NCBI GenBank assembly: GCA_036897095.1
Contig: JAYMSP010001176.1
Span: 1 to 35,243 of the forward strand
Origin: Plantago elongata
Lineage: Eukaryota > Streptophyta > Magnoliopsida > Lamiales > Plantaginaceae
Direction of reading: 5' to 3'
DNA length: 35,243 nt
Shown here: piece after piece, positions 1 to 10,919 of the stretch
Layout of the letters: every line of letters begins with the position of its first letter
Position numbering within the stretch: the stretch's first letter is position 1
The notes under the pieces: generated by a model
Database searches by the model: none
Told to the model about the DNA's origin: nothing
The model's input: the letters and a program-made list of their open reading frames with translations, nothing else
Translations under genes and position numbers: made by a program

Positions 1-2
1 CA

Positions 3-137
3 TCCTATTTTGCTGAATATCTTGTGCATCCTTCCTCTTTGACAAGCGTCTTTCCTACAAGTAAAGGGCAATGCGGTGTGGGCAGTACCGTAAAATCTAT
101 AATTGAGAGAATTTCTTGGATAAGGAGTACAAATTAA
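3..137 (+). pseudogene. Tail of an open frame cut by the left window edge
   Basis: This frame is open from the window edge for 44 codons and ends at TAA (135-137), so any start lies outside the window. The local DNA (1-190) is richer in G+C and keeps many CpA and TpG steps, unlike the AT-rich sequence that follows, so it has suffered little RIP-like mutation. The readable peptide includes YLVHPSSLTSVFPTSK and a short Gly/Cys stretch, GQCGVGS. I do not recognise a family. It could be the C-terminal end of a gene or transposase in the flanking DNA, or chance: 44 open codons are not significant in sequence of this composition. No terminator or polyadenylation signal is convincing. The call rests on the compositional contrast more than on the peptide. 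Confidence 0.15.
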
Positions 138-189
138 GTACGCAACTAAAAAGAATAGAGGTTGCTCCGCGCAAAGTCTGTTTAATAAC

Positions 190-2136
190 TTACAAAGAAT
201 ACGGTATACTATAAAATAGTAAAGCAATAAATGTGGATACATATCTTAATTTCTTTTAGAAGAGCTTCCTTCTAATTTTAGTAAATACAACAAAGTAATC
301 ACTTCCTTTATGTGTCTTAAGGGGTTATGTTATAGAGTCTTATCTTTCTTATTCTTAAATGACACGAACATGTTTGCTTTTAAATTTAAACTATCGTAGG
401 ATTTTTTCTTAGGATGTATAATATACATACAGGATTATTATATATATAACAACAAATATATGCAAAATAAGAAACATAAAGTCCTTATACATAGTGCTAT
501 AGTCTAATGTTAGGTATCCCTATACCTGCGTAAACTCCTGTTGAATTATTAATTCTATAATCAAAGTCATATGATTCCTCTCAGTTCATAGATCCTGTGT
601 TACTGGAGTATTCTAAATATCTAACTATGTTTACTTACTTTTTCTTTATAAATAGGTTTGTTATTACACCTACTTACTAGTTAAGAAGTAGACCTAGAAC
701 CTATAAAATAATAGAAAGTTCTTTTTATTGAAGCGCACCTAAAGATTAAAATTTTGCATTGGACTATATAACTTTAACTAATTTAGGACTCTACTTAGGT
801 CTAGTTAAGCAGAAATTGAGTGAACTTATATCTTATCTAGAAAAATCTTTTTTGAAATTACTCATTGTTATATGTGAAAGAGAAAGTTACTGTAGTAGAC
901 TAGCATTCTAGACTATTCAATTACCCTACAACTTGTAATTCTAACACAACTTAGTACTTTGTACCTAGTAAAATGAAATAAAGTATTAAAGCAAGTATTC
1001 ATAAAGTGCACCTTGTATTATATATAATTAATATTATAGAGTTAGCGTTCTAGGGGATAGTTCCCAATATTTAGATTATAGCTATCAAGTTATTTTATTT
1101 ACAATTAATATTTAATACGAAATAGTTATTTCTTACTTTATTTTTAATAATCCTGTACTCTCCTTTAGAAAAAATTAGTGACTACTCATACTACTCAGTT
1201 GTTACTTAGCTCATGAAAGCAGGAAAATTCTATATTTCTAGATTAGAACTGAAAGGTATGAAGTAGAACAGAGAATTCTTTTTTTTAATCCTCCTTAATA
1301 TCCCCTAGTAATAACTAATCCCTAAATAAAATAGATCTTGTACACGTTTTAATGGGGAGTATCCTATATATAGTCGATGCTTTCTAAGTAAATATAAGTA
1401 AATAGTCCAGAAAGAGCTGACATACTAAGTACTAAGAAGAAAAAATTAAGAGAACTCCGAGATATCGCATGATATAGGCATATAATATCTTAACTTTCAC
1501 CTAGTATTAGAATGAATGCATATGTTAGTAGCGTAACCCCCTGATATAATATGGTATAATTTGCTCTTATAAGGAATGTTGTTGTGTAAAAAGTCGTATA
1601 GTTTTCTTTATTTATAGGGAGTCTTCTCATTTCCTTCTGTCTTATAGACACCTATATCTTAGTTGTTAATATTTATAGAGTTCTAACCATAATTCGTAAT
1701 ATCCTTTTCCTGGTACAGCATTCCTCCTTTAGTCGTGTTCCCTTTTTCACGGTGTACTTAAATTTATATTTAATTAAACTATATAATCTAAAATCCTTCT
1801 TTACTTGTTATATATGCGTATATTACTGAGAGCCTTACTCCTGGTATTAGTAAAGCGTTATGCTACTCTTGTTAGATACTTAGTCACTAAAGTAAATACC
1901 CTGTATAAGCTGTCCCTCTTGTCATACATTCTTGGTAGCAACGTTGTATAATTGTATAACTTGTAGTAATATTTAAAGGCATAACTAGCAGTGTAATTAA
2001 ATTATCTAAAAAGACCCCTAAATAAAGTAAAGGTAGCACTTATAGATTTTTATCTAATAAAGAATATGTTGCTTCTAAATTTATTTATTAAATAACTAAG
2101 GTCTAGGAAATAAAATAGAAACTCATTAATAAATAG
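190..2136. other. AT-rich, RIP-like DNA without genes
   Basis: I see no gene in this stretch. The sequence is dominated by TA, TTA, TAA and TAG words on both strands, with C retained mostly before T or C. Line 1021-1080, for example, has one CpA and no TpG. The intensity varies: 1501-1560 has near-balanced CpA/TpG, so mutation is uneven. The excess TpA creates stop codons in every frame, and no frame of 60 codons from a usual start survives. The pattern matches RIP followed by drift in fungal repeats. The original element cannot be recognised by eye. Confidence 0.6.
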
Positions 2137-2376
2137 CACGTAGAAGAAGACATTATTAGTTTGGATGGTAACAGCACAATTTCGCTTGTGTCAAAGCAAG
2201 TACAGTATATAACCCATGGATTTGAAGTAAATAAAGGGGAAAAGAACAAATTATTATTAGCAGAGCTTGTCATAATTTACACTTTTAAGCAGCATTTTGC
2301 AAGTATTTCGCATCTAAATGAGTGCCATTTGTCGAACTCTGAGCAAATCTTTATATACTTGGAGCTCATTCAATAA
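2137..2376 (+). pseudogene. Short stop-free frame in a RIP-spared islet
   Basis: The frame is open for 79 codons, from just after an in-frame TAG (2134-2136) to TAA (2374-2376). It has no in-frame ATG; a TTG at 2161 is the only usual alternative start, which makes a stand-alone eukaryotic gene unlikely. The DNA is unlike its neighbours: line 2161-2220 has 7 CpA and 5 TpG, against one or none per line in nearby stretches. The peptide mixes polar and hydrophobic residues, ends in EQIFIYLELIQ, and has a His/Cys patch (HLNECH). I recognise no domain. It may be an exon or transposase fragment that inserted late or stayed single-copy, or simply a chance open frame. The compositional break is seen directly; coding status is inference. 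Confidence 0.15.
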
Positions 2377-5300
2377 AAGTAAATAATGCTTACCCAACAA
2401 GTAACTAACATACCACTCCTATGTAGTTATTATTTGTGCATTAATTAATTTAAGTAGATTAGATTCTAAAAGCAGGAAATTTTGCTATAAGTTGCTACCT
2501 TGATTTAGTACTGAATTTTCAAATAGTAGTATATATTACACTACTTAATTTATATTATATCTTAGTATCTACAAATTTTTATTGGTTCTTCGCTTATATA
2601 GTTTTACATGAACTTACCCGTAGGAGACTTCCTAAAAGAATATTTAGAGGAATACATACACCTATGCAAAAGAATTATTACTAGAGAAAAGAAGTCTTAT
2701 TAATATTAAGTATAACTAAAATTTAATGCTATATACTATAATAACGTTATACTACCGTAAAGAGGAGTACGTAGAATAACTTGAGTAATAACTATGCATA
2801 CCAATAAGAAAATAAGATAGAAAGGATTAAATATCTATAATAGATGTAGTAAGAAAAGGATTGGTTTTTTACTCGAAGTTATTTCTCTAAGTTTTAATTA
2901 TAGCGCTTAATATAGCGAGTTTACATATATATATAAGTAATATTTTTTGGCTCCAACAACTATAATTATGTACTATAAAATCTTTTAGGTAGTTAACTTG
3001 TGGATTCTCTGAAGGGCAGTACAGTATATAATTTACAGCCTACTCATAAATTCCATATTTTTTTGTTACCAAAGAAAGCTTATACTTAAGCAAGGGGTAA
3101 CGGGTACTTTAGGCTTTTTATAAAGTATTAAAACTATAGGACTAAACAAAAGCGAATACTTATATAACTTAAGAACCACTAAGTTACTCCCAGATAATTA
3201 GTAGTTACAACATTCTTTATACATAGACTTTCCTTATACTATATAACATGTAAAAGAAACGAACACATAGAAGCTTGTATACCCCAAATTTAGTACTAAA
3301 TTAAGTATATATTAGCTGGTGTTATATATCAATTATCAATGAAATAGAGTTACCCCGCTGATGTAGTGAAGGTATGTAAAAAAGGGTACCCCCTATACTT
3401 CTTTAGTTTAGAGTAATAGGTGTAAAAGAATTGAAAAACATTGTATGTAAAGGTAACTTACTATATTATAGGAAATTCTCTAATAAAATAAATATACGTG
3501 TTTATACGTGATGAAAGATAATATATACTCTTTGTATGAAAGCTACTAAGTTATTTTTTTACTAATACGTCCAATGTATTTAAAGCAATTTCTTTTTAAA
3601 CACGCATAATACTAGTTAGTGTAACTCATCAACTCTATATTTTAGGAAGAAGCATACTTTGTACCAAGAGTAAGTCCTAGACTAATACCCGTTATTTCCT
3701 GTGTATTATTCTTCTTCGTTTTTATTTTATTGCTTATTTATTCCGGAAGCAATCGGATCGAAGCAGGTATAGATTATTATCTAATTATTACATGAAATAA
3801 AAACACACCATAAAGAGAAAGTATAAATCATTTTATAGTAAAGCAGACTATTAAGTATATTCTTTAGCTCTAAATATCCTATATGAGCTAGTAAGACTAC
3901 TATACCATAATAGCTAGACAAAGCTTATATATTAGGAAACTACTAACACTAATGTTTAAGCATACACTCATTATTTCTAGCAACGATACACTTACAAAGC
4001 TATATTTATTTTCATTTTACCAGGAGTCCTTTCTATAGTTTACCTTAGTAACTTAGTTTATTATTAGAATCCTCGCTAGATTTTGCAAGGGAATTTATTT
4101 TTCTACTACAAAACAACTTTAAATTATTAGGCTTAGAAAAATCCAATTATATAGGTTCATCATAAGTGTAAAGTGTAAGAAAAAGTACATTGTTAGTAAT
4201 GCCACACAATATAATAAATGTCAAAAAAGCATCCCATATTTATGCTAAAATACTAGGAAAAATATTCTACTATAAAAGTACTCTATTCTTTCGCAGTACT
4301 CCTAGTTCGAGCTAACTCTTATACCTAAGTAACCTTAAGTCAAGTTATTTGACATTTCAAATAACATCTAGTGCATATACTAGTATACCTAGAGAAAGTA
4401 GTTACCTCATATACTCCTATAGTTCTAAAAGAATGCATTCTCGTTTTAGTATTTACCTAAGAAAGGATAAGTAGAAGATGTGTAAAACTTAAAAAAACTT
4501 GTTCCTACAAGGCATTAACCTGAGTAAGGACAGGCATAAAGAATCCATAAGGTAGGTAGCTAGGTAAATTCGAAAAAAGTAAAGAACTATTCTTATCTAA
4601 ATTGCATGCGCATATATTAGGAAAGTGAAAGATTAGAAAGGTTGAAGGGACTCTCTTGTTGTATTTCTATCTATTATATACTCTACTAAGTAATCCTACA
4701 ACGAACATGCATGTACCCACATTTCATTGCGTTCAATATTAAGTCCTAGTATAATTCTATATTCTAGCTTTCTGGAATAACCAACATCTAGTATACCATT
4801 TCCTGTACATGGTATAGTATATTTATATTTTAGAAATTTACTTCATATATAATCTATATAATAGATCTCCCCTTATTAATTAAGCTAAGTTAAACTCTCA
4901 TTATTTTATCAATTGTATTTGTACCAGAAGGAGCTTGTCTCAAAAAATATAATTTGAATTTACGTAGGCTCGCGAGATTTAGTATATTACTAAAAAGAAG
5001 ATGTAGTACTAAAAGCTTTTTCAAAGGCAAACCATGATGATATGACTCTAATAAATAAGTAGACTAATGAATATAACCTATTTAGAAATAGAAAGAACTG
5101 ATAACCAAAGCTTCTACTTGCATAACCTATCTATATAGCTATAATGAGCGAGTTCTCTGATTACATGTACTTTGCTTTAGCCTTGTTGTCTTCTGTATTA
5201 GTTTGTTCCTTAGAATTTCATTGGGGTGGGTTCTATGTCTTAGTTAATATAATAACTATTATATTATTTTCTCTTGCTTCTTAAAAAACTGACTCTATAA

Positions 5301-6489
5301 TATGTGTATTCTTTCTTAAGAGAGTCTACTATCTGAAAAAACAATATCTTGGATCAACTGTGATTACTAAATTATTTAAGCCTGATGATAGACAAGAAAT
5401 CCTATTATATAAAATTATATAAAAGGGAAAAGTGTTAAGACACAGGTAACTACTCTACTACTAATGATATATGCCTTACATGAGCTAAAGAAATGAAAAG
5501 CAAGCACGTAACGAGTATATAATAATATTTTAATAGTAAAGGAAGACACAAGAAAGAGAGAAAAAGAATCTCCCATGCTTAGAGAACTATAAAAAAAATA
5601 CATGACGCTTTTATTTTTAGGGGGTGTAACGGAAACTACTTCAATACACTTAGGTTTTGATTCTCACACAATAGTCTAATTATAATTAAACTTCTACGAT
5701 GTTACAACCTCTACATTTATTTCTTTAATGTTTCTAAAAAATTTTACATTAAATTTTATTGAAATTACTAGTATATTATATACTCTTACTTACGTTTCTG
5801 GGTATCTCATCTTTTATTAAGCCAGCTGCATGTTCAAATATAACATGATTTGAAGAAATTATTCTGACCTTATATTACTTAATAAAGGAGCAGGGCATAA
5901 GTCCAAGTAATATAGATGCATGTCTTAAAATTTTACTTTACTACTTTATTTGCGCATAGAGTAAGGAAAGAATATAACAAATTTATAGGATACTCTATAT
6001 TAGAGTACTCAGAAAAGAGCAAGAAACGACATACTTACTTTGAAATAATTGAGAAGTACTCCCCTTTATACAATAACCATTTACATGACCCATATAAATT
6101 ATTGTCTTAGAATTACATTTATTATAATTTTGTTAAATGAGAAAACCTTTCCTATAAAAGTTCTTTCAAAGTATCAAGTTAGAAATGTCAGGGCTTCATC
6201 TAGTCTTTAATTAGGATTAATAGAAAATTCTATAGTGCTAAAAGTGAACAGCTAAATACTTTTCATAGGCTTAAAGTGTTACTTTTATTATGATAATTCT
6301 CGAATAATCCTATGCTAGGCAATTCCGGCTAAACTGAAAAGTCTTTATTCCCATAATTTCATAATTGACTGTATAAGTAATATTAGAAAACGTTCTTTGG
6401 GTTAGTATACTTAAAACATATAGCATATATTAGAACAAATGCTTTGAGTTAGCTTGGAGAATAGCTTAACCAAGAGCACACGCGGAATA
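2377..6489. other. AT-rich, RIP-like DNA without recognisable genes
   Basis: Four kilobases of TpA-rich sequence. Line 3361-3420 has (CpA+TpG)/(ApC+GpT) of 3/9 by hand count. Two small ATG-started frames occur, 5415-5603 on the minus strand (62 codons, very hydrophobic) and 5916-6110 on the plus strand (64 codons, Lys/Tyr rich). Neither shows a domain, a composition change or any supporting context, and such lengths are expected by chance in DNA of this size, so they are not called as genes. No inverted or direct terminal repeats were found by eye. The likeliest content is one or more old repeats mutated by RIP. Confidence 0.6.
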
Positions 6490-6517
6490 TAGTCAAGGAT
6501 AACGAGCTTCGTTTTTG

Positions 6518-6533
6518 TATATATATATATATA
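6518..6533. repeat. (TA)8 microsatellite
   Basis: Eight uninterrupted TA units sit near the left edge of the lightly mutated island. Such runs are common in AT-rich fungal DNA. No function is implied. Confidence 0.9.
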
Positions 6534-6543
6534 ATTTTAATAA

Positions 6544-6696
6544 ATATCCAAGATTCAAAAAAAGAGGACGCTTAAATTTCTGGTACGAGGGAAGCGCAAC
6601 ATTGATGCGGAAGACTTTCCATTTCTGGCAAAAGTGAGTTATTTTCATTTACGTAGTGATCGATCAGAAAAATACGAAAATGTCGATGCTCGCTAG
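6544..6696 (+). pseudogene. 50-codon stop-free frame with a balanced peptide
   Basis: The frame is open from after TAA (6541-6543) to TAG (6694-6696), with no in-frame ATG. The peptide is more balanced than usual for AT-rich DNA. It has a basic start (KIQKKR), then charged and hydrophobic residues alternate through RNIDAEDFPFLAKVSYF and a polar end (RSDRSEKYENVDAR). A second TAG follows directly. The residue mix is compatible with a fragment of an ancient protein-coding sequence, but no family is recognised and 50 codons could occur by chance. It opens the lightly mutated island, which is the only contextual support. Confidence 0.12.
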
Positions 6697-8308
6697 TAGT
6701 AAGAGGTTGCAAAGTCCATTCCACTAGGGTAAGACCCCAAGTTTTTAGAAAATGTTCATATCACTAGGTCTAAATGTAAACTTGATTTTCCTTCTATAAC
6801 GTTATTAGAAATACGATAAAGTAATTACTCCCCAAGGTATGAAATCATCATCATTTCTCCTTCCTTAATCTTAATAAGTGATCTTTAAATTATAGAAAAG
6901 TAATGCTCGCCTATACTATAGTAATATATATAATAGTATAAAACATGGGTACAAGACTAGAGTATACGTATATCTATATATGATTACAGAACTCTATAAG
7001 GACATTAAAAGATTGCTAAAATAGACCTTCGCCGCAATTAACAAAATTCATGGATAAACTCCATAGTTAGTTCTTTTGATGGTAAGTACTCGGCCAGAAG
7101 TTATCGTTTAATGAATGTGATAATCAAGAATTAATGGTGTTTGATACGATCTAGAATTTGACTTTATGCCCTTTATTGGATTAGTAATTAAACAATAGAA
7201 AAATAATAAAAATCCGACAATAGCAGCAACAGCAGGGTGGCAGTCAAGATTTCTATTCCGTATAAATGTAGCAGCATAGTCTGGTGAATAATAAAAATAA
7301 AAGTCAAAAAGCGTTCTGTCGTCAAAGTACAGTAACGTGTGTTTTCAAATTATATTATATTATATCTAGGTATGAGACTAATTTCTATTCTTGTTGGCTT
7401 TCGGTAATTTAATAGTATACATTCTATATAATTTTCTCTTTTCGTAAGATAACAAAAAAGGGTGTACTTCCATTTTTTATCTTATCTTTCAGTTACGAAT
7501 TCTTTCGCGTTGTAATCGGTGTAGGCGGTACTTACTATAACGAACTTATTTTTAGAAACTAGGTGGTAGTGTGTTTCATCGACAGCAGCGACAAAGGGTA
7601 GTTTTTTCTTTTGAAAGAACTGCACCTTTTCTATAATAACTCCTCACACTAGAAACCTAAAAGGAAGAAAATAATCTAATATAGGAATAGGACTAAAAGT
7701 GAAATTAGAAAGATTAAGGGTATCTATTTTCTAATTAAGGAATAGATAGTTAGCTCAATGACTGTTGATATTCCAGCATATTCAGTCCTGCCGTTACTCT
7801 GATCCCGAAGAAAGTTTTGGTGAATAAGTAAATTCTTAATAGAGGATAAACTAAACTAGCCAAGTTGAAATCGAATCATACAACATTTATAGCCATTCTA
7901 ATACTAAGCACAGCAGACATATAAATCAACAAGGAAGTACCGACTCAAGGTCTAATTTAAGCATGGAATGGAAATGATCCAGCACATGGGAGCTATATAG
8001 CACTTTTTATTATAAAACTAATATAAACGATAATCCAGTTTCCAAACATGGATATTCTCGAACATAGCATAGGGCATTTCTGGGTTTAATAACTCTTTCT
8101 TTTTTGACAATAACAACTCTATAAAAGAAGGAGTAACTAAGAATCTATTATTAAATGAAAGTAATCTCGAAAATACAGGTAGGTATTCCAACTCAAAAAA
8201 GGAACCAGCGCATTATGAATTAGAAAGCAGCAAAATGATCGGTTATGGCGCAGAAATGTCTACTAAGTAAGAGAGAGAGCTCTAATATGTTGTATTGTTA
8301 TGATATGA
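6697..8308. other. Island DNA with only short open frames
   Basis: No gene can be supported. One 48-codon stop-free frame (7416 to a TAG at 7560-7562, plus strand) reads through a Gly/Val patch, RVVIGVGGTYYNEL, without an ATG. Another of about 30 codons near 7038-7130 is of no significance. A CAG/CAA-rich patch lies at 7219-7236 and a short TATAT repeat near 7350-7366. The segment keeps CpA and TpG steps, so it is little RIP-mutated, but no domain, tRNA or terminal repeat is apparent. Confidence 0.4.
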
Positions 8309-8662
8309 GTCTCATTAATACCTTTTCGTACTAAGACGTGTACTTCCAATTATTTTTGGATCTTCTCTCATTTCGGCAGTCAATTCTCTCGAAACAGTCT
8401 AAACAGATTCTTTCAAACTATAGTATTATGGCCTAATTCTAACAAAATCTTTCTAAAAAATATAACGAACGCACTAGAAATGAATGAAATTTACACGAGA
8501 AAGGTAATCCAGGCACTTTTCCAAAGAGCAAGATACCTTTTCGGGCAACTTTACTTAGAACTTATTTATCGGGATGGGATAACTACATACAGCTTTTCTT
8601 TCAAAGTATTTATAAAACGAGGTAAATTTTATGAATTCCAGACTCTCTATAATATGAAATAG
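8309..8662 (+). CDS. Hypothetical open frame, 117 codons, unknown
   Basis: The frame runs from just after TGA (8306-8308) to TAG (8660-8662). The first ATG is at codon 58 (8480), which would give a 60-residue protein ending RGKFYEFQTLYNMK. The upstream half is also open but lacks a start, so the full length would need an exon or a break upstream. Residues are mostly Phe, Ser, Asn, Leu and Arg. There is no signal peptide or clear membrane span, and no motif I can name. In DNA of this composition one or two frames this long are expected by chance in the window. The neighbours are equally anonymous. A broken or partial gene inside the lightly mutated island is possible but unproven. Confidence 0.15.
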   Translation, partial: VSLIPFRTKTCTSNYFWIFSHFGSQFSRNSLNRFFQTIVLWPNSNKIFLKNITNALEMNEIYTRKVIQALFQRARYLFGQLYLELIYRDGITTYSFSFKVFIKRGKFYEFQTLYNMK

Positions 8663-9352
8663 AAAAATCCTTTTTGTTTTTTGACAACTTGTGTAAGAGG
8701 GAGTAAATGAAATATTATTCGGTGAGAGCTTTCTATAGTTAACTATAAGTTAAGGTAATTATTTTTAGTGCATGTATTCTACCTAGATGGTAATGAGAGA
8801 TTCCTTTTACTTTCGCAGAGAAAAGATAGATATAATAGAATAATATAAACGAGCTGATTCTGTTTTATAATATCCCTTCCTTGTAATTAGAGCTTTTGGG
8901 CTGTATTATGTATTATAAGCGTTGCATGTGTCTTACACTTTCTTATTACATATTACAGGTAAAAACGTGAAGTGAATATTCTCAAATAGCCAGCAAGGTG
9001 GAGTTCTGTCTGATATCTATCTTATCAGTGTTGGAAGTCTTATAGAGTAGAGCTCTTACTTTGTATTTGTTATTTGCGACAATAAGGTATGGGATTGTAT
9101 TTTTGAGTAATCAATCTTGTATTTCTGCTCTAAAATACGGCCTTCTCTATTAGTATTGGCTGGCAATTTTTGGATTATTACCTCGATTCTTTTTTTGTGT
9201 AATAACCAGTGCTTGGCGGTGATTGTCTTATCCTATATATATAGTTTCTATATAGTTCCCTGAATTCTAAATTTTCTACTTTTCACAAGTTATATAAAGA
9301 ATACTAAGAAAGAACTAAGAATCCATAAATTCCGGTGTTGTCTGTTAAGTAA
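8663..9352. other. Pyrimidine-rich island DNA, no gene seen
   Basis: No open frame of note. The top strand is T-rich: purines are 24 of 60 in 9121-9180 and 22 of 60 in 9181-9240. A 6-bp inverted repeat (CTGATA at 9010-9015, TATCAG at 9023-9028) is too short to interpret as a terminator or hairpin RNA. Confidence 0.4.
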
Positions 9353-9679
9353 ATAGTACAAATTAGAAGAGTTCTTTCACTATATATTTCTTTCTACCTT
9401 CTGCGCCTTAACTTAATAAGAAGAGATATAACTGATCACGTTGTTCTTGGTTGGGCCTTTCCTATTATTATTATTTTCTATTGGAGTTGTATTAATTATG
9501 TATGTCTTTTTTTATTCCAATCCTATACAAATTATTTCAAGCTGTATGTAGTCGGCGAAGGTGGAAGTGGAGGAGGTTCTTTTGGATTTGGTTCTTTTTA
9601 TCTAAGGCTTTTAGGACTCTTTTCTAAATTAATTAGGCCTGCTTATAATAAAAAATATTTCATAGAGTTCTTAAACTGA
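9353..9679 (+). CDS. Hypothetical frame: membrane span then Gly-rich segment
   Basis: This frame is open for 108 codons between a TAA (9350-9352) and a TGA (9677-9679). It contains no ATG, GTG or TTG in frame, so if real it must be an internal or terminal exon or a fragment. Residues 30-55 are strongly hydrophobic (VVLGWAFPIIIIFYW, then a Cys/Leu/Phe run) and could span a membrane. They are followed by a glycine-rich stretch at 68-80 (GEGGSGGGSFGFG) and a basic/aromatic tail. The Gly-rich stretch is unusual because GGN codons are rare here, and it matches a local GC-rich patch at 9554-9578. The top strand is pyrimidine-rich, which by itself favours hydrophobic codons. No family is recognised, and chance remains a real possibility. 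Confidence 0.15.
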   Translation: MVQIRRVLSLYISFYLLRLNLIRRDITDHVVLGWAFPIIIIFYWSCINYVCLFLFQSYTNYFKLYVVGEGGSGGGSFGFGSFYLRLLGLFSKLIRPAYNKKYFIEFLN

Positions 9680-9799
9680 TGAATATATATATTTTTCTGG
9701 AATACTCTGACATTCTGACAATAGAGCACCCACTCGTGTAAGCTGTACTCCTGGATCGGTATGTTGAGCTGACGTACGAGACCTGGTAGTATCTAAATA

Positions 9800-10300
9800 A
9801 AAGTTATATAAAAGCCAATAAGTTTATAGTAAGGGCTCAATAAAAGGCGGTCCACAAGCAAACAGGTCTATAAGCGGAAAACCCCGGAAAATATTAGCAC
9901 GGGGCAGATAAAAAGGACAGAGAATTCATCAAAGAAAGAAGGAAATACGTCGGAGAGCTAATAGAAAATGCAAGTCTATTCTTGATCAACCAAGGAAACA
10001 ATGTGTAATAGAAATTGGAAATAAAGAAGAAAGGCAATAGGCCCGTTAAGGTTAAGGCAGAGTTAGTCAAGTCGTTGGTAAGAGTAAGATCGGATTAATA
10101 ACAAGAAGATAAGTCAACAAAAAACAAACATTAGAATAGGTACTCTGACAAAAAGTCCAACATAATAAATGACCTATTTAGAATTGATCAAAAACAAAAG
10201 GATGTTCCTGTTTACAAACGGACTTATAAATGAACAAAATTATCTACAAGCGAAGTAGGATTTGACTTTTTTCTTTTGGTGGCTCGAAGAAAGAACTCTT
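9800..10300. other. Purine-rich segment with several short open frames
   Basis: The top strand is strongly purine-rich: 38 of 60 in 9841-9900, 46 of 60 in 9901-9960, 40 of 60 in 10021-10080 and 44 of 60 in 10081-10140. All three forward frames are readable for 20-40 codons near 9840-10010, giving Lys/Arg/Glu-rich peptides such as DREFIKERRKYVGELIEN before TAA. Sense strands of Lys-rich coding sequence are often purine-rich, so this might be decayed coding DNA. The simpler reading is strand-asymmetric, low-complexity sequence. No start, domain or splice structure is convincing. Confidence 0.3.
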
Positions 10301-10445
10301 CTTAATGAAAACTTACTTTAGAACTAATAAATAGAAAAGAGAAATTCTTAAGTATATACTTTGCTGTATACATATGTATGGCATACACTGGGCATTGCTG
10401 AAAACTCTAATAATAAATAATATACTATTCTTTTTTTCAGATATT

Positions 10446-10916
10446 CTAAGATCTATCAAGGAATAAATGTTTACAAATAAGGCCTTGTAGAATCACCGAG
10501 TCACAAGGATTTACAAATAAATACATCGAAACCTTAAAACCTTTTTTAATTATATATAAAGTGAATAGTAGTGCTAACAACAAAGAGGTAAAAAGTAAAC
10601 AAACAAGTGAGCATCTCTGTCTGTCGGGTTTCGCGCTTACTACGGTAAATAAAGAGAGACTTCTTAGAGTAGATAGGAGCAAACGCCGAGCAAGTATACC
10701 TACATTTTCATAATATAGTAGTAAGCATTCTAATCTATGGATTTTCTCCTTTTTCTTTCTAGGGAGTAGTAATTCTTCCGGCGAACTATATAAATAATAA
10801 AAAGTAATAAATTCTGTCACCGACAGTAGCATTCGTACTTGTAGATTTGTCTTTTGGCTCAAAAGACCTTTTTCAAAATTGACAAATAAATACTGTCTAT
10901 AATTTATTTCTATTAA
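10446..10916 (-). CDS. Longest open frame of the window, unknown membrane-like protein
   Basis: On the minus strand this frame is open for 156 codons, from after a TAG (complement of 10917-10919) to a stop at 10446-10448. The first ATG is at 10832, giving 128 residues; a TTG at 10862 would give 138. In the 138-residue numbering there is a basic cluster at 35-40 (RKKKEK), a Leu/Ser-rich stretch at 61-72, and a hydrophobic segment at 86-105 (LVCLLFTSLLLALLF) followed by KKGFK. One membrane span with basic flanks is therefore possible. No family is recognised. A rough stop-frequency estimate suggests a frame this long is expected less than once by chance in 35 kb of similar base content, so it deserves a look. 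The A-rich top strand here lowers stop frequency on the minus strand, which weakens that argument. No promoter, intron or neighbouring gene supports it. Confidence 0.22.
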   Translation of the reverse strand, partial: LIEINYRQYLFVNFEKGLLSQKTNLQVRMLLSVTEFITFYYLYSSPEELLLPRKKKEKIHRLECLLLYYENVGILARRLLLSTLRSLSLFTVVSAKPDRQRCSLVCLLFTSLLLALLFTLYIIKKGFKVSMYLFVNPCDSVILQGLICKHLFLDRS

Positions 10917-10919
10917 CTA

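Noticed and set aside
4240..4330. GTTCGA-like word that might be a tRNA T-arm, and similar words near 12490 and 33670
   Set aside because: No matching acceptor, D-arm or anticodon stems could be drawn around any of them.
5415..5603. 62-codon ATG-started frame on the minus strand with hydrophobic residues
   Set aside because: Length is expected by chance, it lies in TpA-rich DNA, and low-complexity Phe/Ser/Leu content follows from base composition. No context supports it.
5916..6110. 64-codon ATG-started frame on the plus strand
   Set aside because: No domain, no compositional change from its surroundings, and a length within chance expectation.
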